Positions 17,680-25,685 of a stretch of DNA of 64,000 nucleotides are shown here, piece by piece (positions within the stretch are counted from its first letter, which is position 1; every line of letters begins with the position of its first letter). The stretch spans positions 310,001 through 374,000 of the forward strand of contig WYDT01000004.1 in NCBI GenBank assembly GCA_013122435.1, given 5' to 3'. The notes under the pieces were generated by a model. It was not told where the DNA came from. It searched no databases and was given only the letters and a program-made list of their open reading frames with translations. Source of the stretch: Chloroflexi bacterium AL-N1. Its GTDB lineage: Bacteria > Chloroflexota > Chloroflexia > Chloroflexales > Roseiflexaceae. The position numbers and the translations under genes are program-made.

Positions 17680-18393
17680 GGTCTTCCTGCAAGCGTAGTG
17701 GTGCGCCGTTGCAGACAACGAGCATGGTCATCATGAGTGAAATACCAGCGTGGGGCAATATGGTTGTCTCGTTTCTTCGAGAACGACTCTTACGCACGCG
17801 GCGACTACCATGTTGACAGGAGAGGAAGATTGAAACATTCACACACACTGGTCTGACCGCTTCCTGTACTGCTGGTATGATGCCATAATGAGCGTCGTTT
17901 GCGCAGCAGTTTAGCGATCAAAGTGCGAGTCTCTGGGTTGATCCGCCGGTGCGGTGGCGCTGGGACACACTGGCAGCGCCAATGATTACCGGCGAAGTTG
18001 AGTTTATCATGGGGCAGATGCGACCATGTTTGATCACCACTGGCGATTGATAGGCTGGGCAGGGGGTATGAGATACCTCCATGAGTTCAAGATCTGTTCA
18101 AGCGCAGGATAGCACTATCGTTACATAACTACCAGTAAACCTAATGGCTCATCAAACATATTAACCCAGACATCATGTGGTAGTTAGCTGTATCACATGA
18201 TGTCTGGCTCACGTTCTCCTATAACAGCACGGTAAACAAGATACTGGCCTAACGCTTGCTCAAGATCGGCCATTTCTGAGTAACCATAAAATCTTTTTAA
18301 TACCAGATAACAGTCTATCTGAAGCCTTTAGTAGCGGTAACATCACATTCAGGACTATCATTTATCTATGCCTCACCAAACAAAAAGCTCAAA
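17680..18393. other. Long intergenic region without an assignable gene
   Basis: About 710 bases lie between the PpiC lipoprotein terminator and the end of the MFS transporter. A minus-strand frame around 17810-18080 has protein-like composition but no start codon and no family that I recognise, so it may be a decayed gene. The region also holds the inverted repeat at 18166-18207. Confidence 0.4.
18166..18207. repeat. Perfect 14-bp inverted repeat
   Basis: CCAGACATCATGTG (18166-18179) is matched exactly by its complement at 18194-18207 around a 14-base spacer. Neither side has a T-run, so it is not a typical terminator. It could be a regulator site, a mobile-element end or the stem of a structured RNA. 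Confidence 0.7.
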
Positions 18394-19677
18394 TCACAAA
18401 ACCGTCTCGTGTGTTTGTGGCGCTGCTTCTACATCTGCAGAATCTGTAGAACGATCCATCTCATGTAGTGACGTATTGAACACCATACTCCCTGTGACCA
18501 GCAAATAACACATGGCTTGCAATAAGAGTGTCGCCCGCAACCCAATCCACTCAATCAAATAGCCAGCAATAAACATCCCCAACGGCACTGCTATATTCAC
18601 TCCGGCAGTCACCACACCAATAACACGTCCGCGCATGGTAGGTGGTATATAACTTTGCAGAACGGTCCAGATAATAGGGTTGAGCGGTGCAGCGGCAACC
18701 CCAGCAACAACAATCACCGCCAGCACGACAGGCAATGGTGGCAGCATCGCAAGACCCCAAAACAATCCCCCAACCATAATAAATGCCCCGATAAACGTCA
18801 TCCGGCGGGGGAGTTTTGGGGCCAAAGCACTGTACAGCAACGCACCAACTAGGGAACCCAACCCCCACGCACCGATCATCAACCCCAGATCGACCGCACT
18901 GCCAAACACTTGTCTTGCGAATACTGGCATAATTACAGCAAAGAGCGGTGCATCAAGAAAATTCGTCATCAGCACAATGATGATAATGGCAAATATCAGC
19001 CTATTATGCCGAATAAACCCGAAACCAGCACCCAACTCTTTCATGTAAGATTCATCAGTTTCGGCCTGTTCTCCTTTAGTACGCGGAACAAGCAACGCAA
19101 CCAGCAGGGCAGAAACAGCGAAGGTCACTGTATCGATCCATAGCAGATTGCTGGTACCAATAAGCGCGATCAAGATCCCGGCGAGTGGCGCACCGACCAG
19201 TCTGGCACCGCGCTCTATCGCTTGCGCGATCCCATTGACCCGATCCAGGTTCATTCCGGCCAACGTCACCAGATCGGGGATTAGTGCTTTACGTGCACTA
19301 TCTCCCGGCGCATCGAGAAGCGCTCCAAGAAACACCAGAATCAACAGTTGCCAGAATTCCAGCCCAATTGTGGAATACATGAGCGGGATGAGCGCCACAG
19401 CTACACCACTCGCCAGATCGGCAATGATACTGACCCGTTTGTAGCCCAACCGATCAATGAATGGTCCCCCAAAGAATGTCGACAGGATGGTCGGGATAAT
19501 CGTGAATACAGCGGTAATACCTGTTTTAGCAGCACTTTCCGTCGTTTGTAAGACAAACCAGGGAATAGCCACCATCACCAGGACATTCCCACCCATGGAA
19601 ATAGCATTAGCTGTTAATAGCGCGATGAGAGGCAACGCATTCCACTGCGCTGGTGTAACATGCTGTGATTGTTTCAC
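18394..19677 (-). CDS. MFS-type drug/metabolite efflux transporter
   Basis: A 427-residue major facilitator with about twelve membrane helices. The loop after helix 2 reads GGPFIDRLGYKRVSI, the MFS motif A position. SARKALIPDLV and IAQAIERGARLVGAPLAGIL are typical of the MFS_3/enterobactin-exporter-like branch. The central cytosolic loop is charged (PRTKGEQAETDESYMKELG). Start GTG 19677 has AAGGAG seven bases upstream. It lies 24 bases after the padR gene on the same strand, so the two form an operon under PadR control. With the divergent glycosyltransferase it resembles a xenobiotic or antibiotic modification-and-export cassette (inference). Confidence 0.9.
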   Translation of the reverse strand: MKQSQHVTPAQWNALPLIALLTANAISMGGNVLVMVAIPWFVLQTTESAAKTGITAVFTIIPTILSTFFGGPFIDRLGYKRVSIIADLASGVAVALIPLMYSTIGLEFWQLLILVFLGALLDAPGDSARKALIPDLVTLAGMNLDRVNGIAQAIERGARLVGAPLAGILIALIGTSNLLWIDTVTFAVSALLVALLVPRTKGEQAETDESYMKELGAGFGFIRHNRLIFAIIIIVLMTNFLDAPLFAVIMPVFARQVFGSAVDLGLMIGAWGLGSLVGALLYSALAPKLPRRMTFIGAFIMVGGLFWGLAMLPPLPVVLAVIVVAGVAAAPLNPIIWTVLQSYIPPTMRGRVIGVVTAGVNIAVPLGMFIAGYLIEWIGLRATLLLQAMCYLLVTGSMVFNTSLHEMDRSTDSADVEAAPQTHETVL

Positions 19678-19701
19678 ATTATCTCCTTAACCAAATGAGT
19701 A

Positions 19702-20334
19702 CTATGCTTGTTTGGTATCTTCACTCTGCATTTTTGCCAGCGCAGCCGCTCGACGTACTCGTTGTTGTTCAACAAGCCCCTGTGGATCCTGGATCGGCGG
19801 TTGGGGCGGGCCTTCAAGTTGAGCAATAGTGGCGTCGATCCACACAAGTTCAGCATCCAGACATGCACGAATATAGCTCAGCACTAGCATGCCGTACTCA
19901 TCGATCATCGACACACCGTTCTCGACCCATGTGGCAATGTAGTCCAGCAGTTCGAGCGACTCAGCCCGACGCAGTTGCAGGTGTTCAATCAGTGTTTCAC
20001 GATCATCAGGATTGGCAGTGCCCCAAAAGATTATTTTCAAGAGCAGATCGTCATGTATCGGGATGGGGTATTCAGGTGGCTGCGTAAGCCAATCAGCAAG
20101 AGCCTGCCATCCCGCTCCGGTAAGTTCATAGAGTTTCTTGGGACGACCCGAAGTTTTGGTCTGATATGTCTCAATGAGTCCCGTATTCTCAAGGTGTTTC
20201 AGTCGAGGGTAGATCGTGCCAAAACTCAGCGAAGAGACCAATCCGGCACCACCGTTCTCGAACTCAACCTTGATATCGTACCCAGAGCAGGGATAGAGGC
20301 TGATAACACCGAGAATAGCATGATCCAGTGACAT
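19702..20334 (-). CDS. PadR-family transcriptional regulator
   Basis: The 210-residue protein has the PadR winged helix at the N-terminus (HAILGVISLYPCSGYDIKVEF, SFGTIYPRLKHLENTGLIE, SGRPKKLYELTGAGWQALADWL) and a PadR C-terminal effector/dimer helix region (~95-180; LEHLQLRRAESLELLDYIATW). Such repressors bind palindromes in their own promoter and release them when a phenolic or amphipathic compound binds. ATG 20334 has AGGAG six bases before it. A near-perfect palindrome (20360-20378) lies directly upstream and between this gene and the divergent glycosyltransferase, so autoregulation and joint control are likely. Confidence 0.92.
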   Translation of the reverse strand: MSLDHAILGVISLYPCSGYDIKVEFENGGAGLVSSLSFGTIYPRLKHLENTGLIETYQTKTSGRPKKLYELTGAGWQALADWLTQPPEYPIPIHDDLLLKIIFWGTANPDDRETLIEHLQLRRAESLELLDYIATWVENGVSMIDEYGMLVLSYIRACLDAELVWIDATIAQLEGPPQPPIQDPQGLVEQQRVRRAAALAKMQSEDTKQA

Positions 20335-20359
20335 CTGTATCTCCTAATATATTTTCTTG

Positions 20360-20378
20360 ATATATCATATTGATATAT
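20360..20378. promoter_or_regulatory. Probable PadR operator palindrome
   Basis: ATATATCA-TAT-TGATATAT is a perfect palindrome with 8-base arms, centred 35 bases upstream of padR and 140 bases upstream of the glycosyltransferase start. GATATAT recurs at 20359, 20372 and 20385 in nearly regular spacing, which fits a dimer binding side by side. Confidence 0.6.
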
Positions 20379-20510
20379 TACTACGATATATTGGATGGGT
20401 CAATGGCTACTATTTCTGCTTTCCGATTGACAAACATCTACAAATGCGCTAAATTTAGTCTAAACAAAAAATATTTTAAGCCATTACTCAAAAATATACA
20501 AAGGTTACGT

Positions 20511-21755
20511 ATGGCAAAGATCGTATATGTCGGTCTGCCAGCCCATGGGCATACCAACCCAACACTTCCCGTCATGAAGGAACTCGTTCAGCGTGGACAT
20601 ACCGTGTTGTACTATAACGCCGCATCTTTTCAGGAGAAGATTGATCCAACAGGTGTCGATTTCCGCGCACTGCCAGAACCGCTGCCCACCGCACGAGAGA
20701 TTGCAGAAGCCCTCCGTGAATTAATCAATGCTTCACTGATGATATCCAACATGAGTCGACGACTAACCCACTACCTGATCGATGAGTTTGAGCGTGAACA
20801 GCCCGATCTCGTCATCTACGATTCGATAGCGATGTGGGGCTACATTGCTGCCCGCATCCAGAACATCCCCCAGATATGTTTCATCACCACGTTCGTGCTT
20901 GATGGTTCTCAGGGTGCAGTTGGGTTGGGCACGATGGCACGTTTCTTCTGGTCAGCGCTGCCACATATGCCCAAACTCATCAGTTGGCGACGGAGTATGG
21001 CACGGGATTTTGGCAAAGACCATTCAGGGGGCATTACCGAGTATGCAGATCTCAATATCGTGTTTACCTCGCAATCCTTTCATCCTAAAAATAACTTTAT
21101 TGATGGGCGGTTTCGCTTTGTGGGACCTTCTCTTGAACCTTCACTCCGTGATGGTGACTTCCCCTTTGAGCAACTACATGATGAACCCAAAGTCTACATT
21201 TCACTAGGAACTGTCCATTATCTGAACACTGCCTTCTATCGGGCAGTATTCAAGGCATTTGCCAATCAATCAGCACAATTTATTCTGTCCATAGGCAAGA
21301 ACACAGATATAACGCAGCTTGGCACAACCCCAAACAACTTCATCGTTCGCAACTATGTCTCGCAGTTAGCCATTTTGCAACATGTCGACGCGTTCATCAC
21401 ACACGGCGGTATGAACAGTGTCCATGAGGGTTTGTATTATGGCGTGCCAGAAATTGTGGTTCCGCATCAGTTCGAGCAATTGCTCAATGGCAACCGCGTC
21501 GTACAGACGGGAGCGGGGCTTCTTCTCGGAAATACTCGACCATACGGAAGAGTCACTGCTCAGGAACTCCGTACTGCGCTCAACACACTGCTGAATAACC
21601 CGCAGTATCAGCAGAACGCTCAACGCATTGGTACAACTCTCAAGGAAGCAGGAGGCTATCGACAAGCGGTTAAAGAGATCGAAACATTTCTCGATGCAGT
21701 TACTTCGTACCAGATACGAGGGGCGTCTCTGAGCCTACAAACCCCTATCCCTTAA
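20511..21755 (+). CDS. MGT-family UDP-glycosyltransferase (GT1)
   Basis: The 414-residue protein has the GT-B fold of macrolide glycosyltransferases. It begins MAKIVYVGLPAHGHTNPTLP, where the N-terminal His is the usual catalytic base. Further blocks are QPDLVIYDSIAMWG, VYISLGTVHY and the donor-binding motif ITHGGMNSVHEGLYYGVPEI followed by PHQFEQLLNGNRV. It transfers a sugar from a nucleotide donor to a hydrophobic acceptor, often inactivating a drug or decorating a lipid. ATG 20511 is used because AAAGG precedes it and the family starts here; the upstream in-frame codons have no homology. It is divergent from the padR-MFS operon, sharing its control region. Confidence 0.92.
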   Translation: MAKIVYVGLPAHGHTNPTLPVMKELVQRGHTVLYYNAASFQEKIDPTGVDFRALPEPLPTAREIAEALRELINASLMISNMSRRLTHYLIDEFEREQPDLVIYDSIAMWGYIAARIQNIPQICFITTFVLDGSQGAVGLGTMARFFWSALPHMPKLISWRRSMARDFGKDHSGGITEYADLNIVFTSQSFHPKNNFIDGRFRFVGPSLEPSLRDGDFPFEQLHDEPKVYISLGTVHYLNTAFYRAVFKAFANQSAQFILSIGKNTDITQLGTTPNNFIVRNYVSQLAILQHVDAFITHGGMNSVHEGLYYGVPEIVVPHQFEQLLNGNRVVQTGAGLLLGNTRPYGRVTAQELRTALNTLLNNPQYQQNAQRIGTTLKEAGGYRQAVKEIETFLDAVTSYQIRGASLSLQTPIP

Positions 21756-21762
21756 CCTCTCC

Positions 21763-22938
21763 TTAGTCAATCATCTCAAGATGTAGCTTCGTCCCGGTGT
21801 AGGGATGTGCCGCAGCCACAACCTCATCCAGCGCAACCCCCAGACCAGGTTTTGTTGGAGGAATGACATAGCCATCCTCCCACTGAATCGGCTCACTCAG
21901 AATCTCTGCGTGGAACCCATCCCACGTTTGAATGCCTTCCAGGATCAAGAAGTTTGGACTACAAGCACTCAACTGGATATTGGCAGCCCCCACAATCGGC
22001 CCACAGTACAGATGTGGCGCAATCTGTGCATAATGCGCCTCGGCCATCCCCGCGATCTTCTTCGCTTCGAGTAGGCCACCAACACGCCCCAGATTCATCT
22101 GCAAAATCGTGGCCGCCTGCTGCTCTAACAGTGTTGCAAACTCATACTTTGTCGTGAGCCGCTCGCCCGTAGCAACTGGAATACTGGTCGACCGCGCCAC
22201 ACGGGCCATTTCAGCGACGTTCTCGGGCGGCACCGGCTCCTCAAACCAGAGCGGATCGAATGGCTCTAGCCGTTGTGCCAGACGAATCGCGCTGGATGTC
22301 GTCATCTGACCGTGGGTACCGAACAACAAATCGCATTGGCTCCCCACCGCCTCGCGAATGAGGCGCGTAAACTGCTCAGCCCGATCAAGCTCTGCTAACG
22401 ACAATTGGCGTGGATCAAAGGATGTATATGGTCGCACCGGATCAAACTTCACCGCCGTAAAACCAAGAGCAGCATACTCGGCCGCACGTTCTGCTGCAAG
22501 ATGTGGATCGGCATACACATCACTCTGGTCAGTTGCTTTAGGGTAAATATAAGTATAGGTCCGCAATTTCTCACGCACCTGACCACCCAGCAGCTCGTAA
22601 ATTGGCTTCTGCACTTCCTTCCCGATAATGTCCCAACAGGCCATCTCAATCGCACTCAGTATGCCCGCAATCGACGTATCGGGGCGCTGAGTGTAACCTG
22701 TCGAATAGATCAGACGCCACAACTGCTCAATTTTGAAGGGATCAGCACCAAGCACATACCGTTCAAACACATCCTCAATCATTTGAACTGCAATAGTTGG
22801 ATGAAAAGGAATACCATACGCCTCACCAAAACCTGCGCTCCCATTATCGGTTGTGAGCTTCACAAAAACCCAGTACGGTCCACCAAAGTGGGGTGGGGGA
22901 TTCTCGACAACAAATGTCTGTAACTCAATAATTTTCAT
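21763..22938 (-). CDS. Enolase-superfamily sugar-acid dehydratase-like protein (MR/MLE group)
   Basis: The 391-residue protein has the MLE N-terminal capping domain (AGFGEAYGIPFHPT, SAIEMACWDIIGKEVQKPIYELLGG) and the beta-barrel of the galactonate-dehydratase-like group (YAALGFTAVKFD, WFEEPVPPENV, IPVATGERLTTKYEF, NLGRVGGLLEAKKIAGMAEA, IAPHLYCGPIVGAANIQL). Members abstract a proton next to a carboxylate in acid sugars. The first metal-ligand position, usually Asp in a D-x-H-G motif, reads GTHGQ here, and QPDLGRVGG is QMNLGRVGG, so the chemistry may differ from DgoD. The gene follows an alcohol dehydrogenase by 36 bases on the same strand, suggesting a two-step sugar or alcohol catabolic operon. 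Confidence 0.85.
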   Translation of the reverse strand: MKIIELQTFVVENPPPHFGGPYWVFVKLTTDNGSAGFGEAYGIPFHPTIAVQMIEDVFERYVLGADPFKIEQLWRLIYSTGYTQRPDTSIAGILSAIEMACWDIIGKEVQKPIYELLGGQVREKLRTYTYIYPKATDQSDVYADPHLAAERAAEYAALGFTAVKFDPVRPYTSFDPRQLSLAELDRAEQFTRLIREAVGSQCDLLFGTHGQMTTSSAIRLAQRLEPFDPLWFEEPVPPENVAEMARVARSTSIPVATGERLTTKYEFATLLEQQAATILQMNLGRVGGLLEAKKIAGMAEAHYAQIAPHLYCGPIVGAANIQLSACSPNFLILEGIQTWDGFHAEILSEPIQWEDGYVIPPTKPGLGVALDEVVAAAHPYTGTKLHLEMID

Positions 22939-22974
22939 GGTGTATGCTTTTCTCTGTTCAACGTCGTATAGACA

Positions 22975-24060
22975 TCAAAACACAATGACATTACGCAATG
23001 CTTCACCCTGTTTCATCGAATCAATGGCCTCATTGATCTGATCCAAAGCATACCGCGCAGTGATCAACTCGTCCAGCTTCAGCCGATCATGCTGATAAAG
23101 TTCAACCAGCTTAGGGATATCGATGCGAAGTCGGGTCGACCCCATCTTGCTTCCAAGGATGCGTTGGCCGTTGCCAGCAAGATCGGCAGCTTCAATAGGC
23201 AACGTAACACCGTTGGCAGGCATCCCAACCATCACCAAGGCACCAGCCTTTCGTAATAACGTCATGCCTTGTTCAATAGCCGCACCGCTTCCCACCGTCA
23301 CAAACACATAATCAGCACCACGCCCATGGGTAAGCGTATGGACAGCCTCGGCAGGATGCTCTTGTGTTGAGTTAATCGTGTGTGTTGCACCAAAAGATTT
23401 GGCCACATCAAGCTTGCTGCTCACCAGATCAACCGCAATAATCGGTTGGGCACCAGCCAGTGCCGCTCCCTGAATACTGTTCAGACCGACACCGCCGGTA
23501 CCAATCACCACAACACTGCTTCCTGAAGGCACCTGCGCCGTGTTGACGACCGCCCCGAGTCCGGTGATCACACCACAGGCCAACAGCGACGCACGATCGA
23601 GCGGCATCTCGTCGGGAACAACCATCAACTGCGACTCATGCACGACCACGGCCTCCGCAAACGCACCTGTTCGCATCCCCTGATGGATTGCATGACCAGC
23701 GTGTGTATGCAAACGACTTTCACTATCCAAGGCAAAGCTGGTCTCACACATATGCGATTCACCACGCGCGCAAAAGTAGCAGTGTCCACAGGAGCGCAAC
23801 AACGACACGATCACCGGATCACCCGATTTGACCAATGACACACTGGGGCCAGCGTCGGTCACAATACCTGCGGCCTCATGTCCATAGACTGCGGGGAGTA
23901 TCCCCCCCCATGCTCCACTCATGTAGTGAATATCGCTGTGGCAAATGGCGCAGGCTGTCAGTCTGACCAGCACCTCGCCATGTTGAGGTGGATCTAGCTC
24001 AATCTCTTCTACAACCAATGGCTGTCCAAAGGCATAACAAACTGCCGCTTTCACAAGCAT
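22975..24060 (-). CDS. Zinc-dependent alcohol dehydrogenase (MDR, class III-like)
   Basis: A 361-residue medium-chain dehydrogenase. The catalytic zinc ligands are Cys and His in TACAICHSDIHYMSG and GHEAAGIV. The structural zinc site is CGHCYFCARGESHMC. The Rossmann motif is VVVIGTGGVGLNSIQGAALAG with an Asp (IAVDLVSSK) favouring NAD. ATG 24060 is used because GGAGG lies five bases upstream. It is the first gene of a likely operon with the enolase-superfamily protein, so its substrate is probably a polyol, sugar or sugar-derived alcohol (inference); the formaldehyde-type class III enzymes are the closest in pattern. Confidence 0.9.
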   Translation of the reverse strand: MLVKAAVCYAFGQPLVVEEIELDPPQHGEVLVRLTACAICHSDIHYMSGAWGGILPAVYGHEAAGIVTDAGPSVSLVKSGDPVIVSLLRSCGHCYFCARGESHMCETSFALDSESRLHTHAGHAIHQGMRTGAFAEAVVVHESQLMVVPDEMPLDRASLLACGVITGLGAVVNTAQVPSGSSVVVIGTGGVGLNSIQGAALAGAQPIIAVDLVSSKLDVAKSFGATHTINSTQEHPAEAVHTLTHGRGADYVFVTVGSGAAIEQGMTLLRKAGALVMVGMPANGVTLPIEAADLAGNGQRILGSKMGSTRLRIDIPKLVELYQHDRLKLDELITARYALDQINEAIDSMKQGEALRNVIVF

Positions 24061-24109
24061 GTGTTCCTCCAAAGAACTATCAAACCAGTCTCACAATTCA
24101 TGAGTTCCA

Positions 24110-24916
24110 CTACACCTGGACACTTGCCCGCCGCCGTGCAGAGACATACCAATCACGGAGGGCAAAGGGCAGATAGACGATTATAAAAGCAACAATACCA
24201 AGACCAATCATGCTGAGAATATACCACGGCCATGGACCGAGATGGTCAATTAGTGAGGAGAATTCAGGAGTACGGGCCACAAACATATAGTTCCCACCTG
24301 TAAGCCAGTTTGCCACCCCTGCGATGACCAGAAGACCCAGCGTTGCCATCGTAGCGCGCACGACAGAAGACCAGTGTGGTCGATATCCGTAGGCCATCAT
24401 CATAAATACCACCGCTACCTGCGTCGCCCCATGCGAGGTAAAGAAGATAATAAAGACAAAATGCGGGAAGCCAAAACGTCCAATATCTGGGGTAATCAGT
24501 GCCTGTGTAACTCCAGCCATGGCCCAGAAGTAGAGCACTTCAAAGAGTCGATAGTTTTTACTCCACAATAAGATTGCACACAGAAAATTCGCAAATGTAC
24601 ACAAGTGTAGCGGCAACGTATACGCAACCGACCAGATACCTAAGGCATAATTCCACCACTGCCATGCGATCAGATTTAGCAACGAAAAAATGGCTAACCC
24701 GTGTCGGACAGCCTCAATCATCCATGATGATGACTGATCACGACGTATACCAACAACAACTGCAAAACAGGACAACAAAACCAGCCCAATTGATGTCAGG
24801 TGGATAGCAGAAAAGAGCACGAATGGTGGACCGTCATACGAAAATGTAAAGAATTGTTCTAATATGATGCACCTCATGTTGCTTTGTTGTGCGATTATAC
24901 CATCCTCAAAAGACAT
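24110..24916 (-). CDS. TIGR02206/YwaF-type integral membrane protein
   Basis: The 268-residue protein has six to seven predicted helices. It carries blocks of the YwaF/TIGR02206 family: FFTFSYDGPPFVLFSAIH, YTLPLHLCTFANFLCAILLW, YFWAMAGVTQALITPDIGR and FPHFVFIIFFTSHG. The function of the family is unknown. The start is uncertain: ATG 24916 is the longest, but ATG 24877 (MRCIILEQFF) would begin closer to where the family does; neither has a strong ribosome-binding site. It lies 49 bases upstream of the alcohol dehydrogenase on the same strand, but the intervening spacing allows a separate promoter. Confidence 0.8.
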   Translation of the reverse strand: MSFEDGIIAQQSNMRCIILEQFFTFSYDGPPFVLFSAIHLTSIGLVLLSCFAVVVGIRRDQSSSWMIEAVRHGLAIFSLLNLIAWQWWNYALGIWSVAYTLPLHLCTFANFLCAILLWSKNYRLFEVLYFWAMAGVTQALITPDIGRFGFPHFVFIIFFTSHGATQVAVVFMMMAYGYRPHWSSVVRATMATLGLLVIAGVANWLTGGNYMFVARTPEFSSLIDHLGPWPWYILSMIGLGIVAFIIVYLPFALRDWYVSARRRASVQV

Positions 24917-25004
24917 TGAGAAGATAGGCAGGTACGATATACTATTATCACATAACTATTGCAAACTATAACAAAACAAACGTGGATGGGAAAGGAATTT
25001 GACA

Positions 25005-25523
25005 ATGCAGGATAGCAATGGTCCTAAATGTCGCGATGCAGATATTCGTGAGCGGATGAGCACACTTATCTCTGGGCATCAGGAAACAACCATTGTTACC
25101 AGAGTCTATGTTTGTCTGGCGTGTGGGTACACCGAAACCTATACTGATGAACACGATCTCACGCGTATCAAAACCGCTCCTGAAGGGCGACCAGTCTCGC
25201 CTGTGCAACAAACTCAACACGCCGCAACAGGCGAAACCATCCGTCTACAAGTCCCGTCGACAGCAGCAAATCATTCGTATTGCCCAATATGCGGCTCAGA
25301 CAAACTTATTCCTGGGGTGCGAGTACGTGATGCCGGAGAAGTACAGGGAGAACTATCCGTTGAGGTCACACTAGTCCCAAATGCCTTTCGCCTTCTTCGT
25401 GCAGCGGTGCATAGTTATCTGCAGGCATGCGTGTGTGGTTCATGTGGCTACACGGTGCTATTTGCTGATGATCCCGAGGCGCTGTATCGTGCTCATCGAG
25501 ACGCACAACGAAGAGGGAATTAG
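25005..25523 (+). CDS. Small zinc-ribbon protein of unknown function
   Basis: The 172-residue protein carries three Cys pairs: CLACGYTETY (~33), CPICGSDK (~98) and CVCGSCGYTVLF (~147). The first and third resemble each other and each is followed by an aromatic-rich strand, as in rubredoxin-like or zinc-ribbon knuckles. The middle part between the first two pairs is polar. ATG 25005 has AAGGA eight bases upstream. I do not recognise a named family. It stands alone and is divergent from the TIGR02206 membrane protein. Confidence 0.75.
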   Translation: MQDSNGPKCRDADIRERMSTLISGHQETTIVTRVYVCLACGYTETYTDEHDLTRIKTAPEGRPVSPVQQTQHAATGETIRLQVPSTAANHSYCPICGSDKLIPGVRVRDAGEVQGELSVEVTLVPNAFRLLRAAVHSYLQACVCGSCGYTVLFADDPEALYRAHRDAQRRGN

Positions 25524-25609
25524 ATAGTGCTTATCTACACAGAGAGGGTTTATGAAACAACAAGCATTGAACCAGATCCACTAATACAGCGTTGGCTTCA
25601 ACAATAATT

Positions 25610-25651
25610 CTAATAATAAACAAATGGGCCAACACCACACAGCATTGGCCC
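25610..25651 (-). terminator. Terminator after the secreted glycosidase
   Basis: On the minus strand GGGCCAA pairs with TTGGCCC (25626-25632 with 25645-25651) over a 12-base loop, followed by ATTTGTTTATTATT. It lies 35 bases after the glycosidase stop codon. Confidence 0.7.
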
Positions 25652-25685
25652 GTGACTCCTTACACCAATCTATAGAAACGCTTAC

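Noticed and set aside
17810..18090. Protein-like minus-strand frame
   Set aside because: No start codon and no family recognised; kept only as a possible relic.
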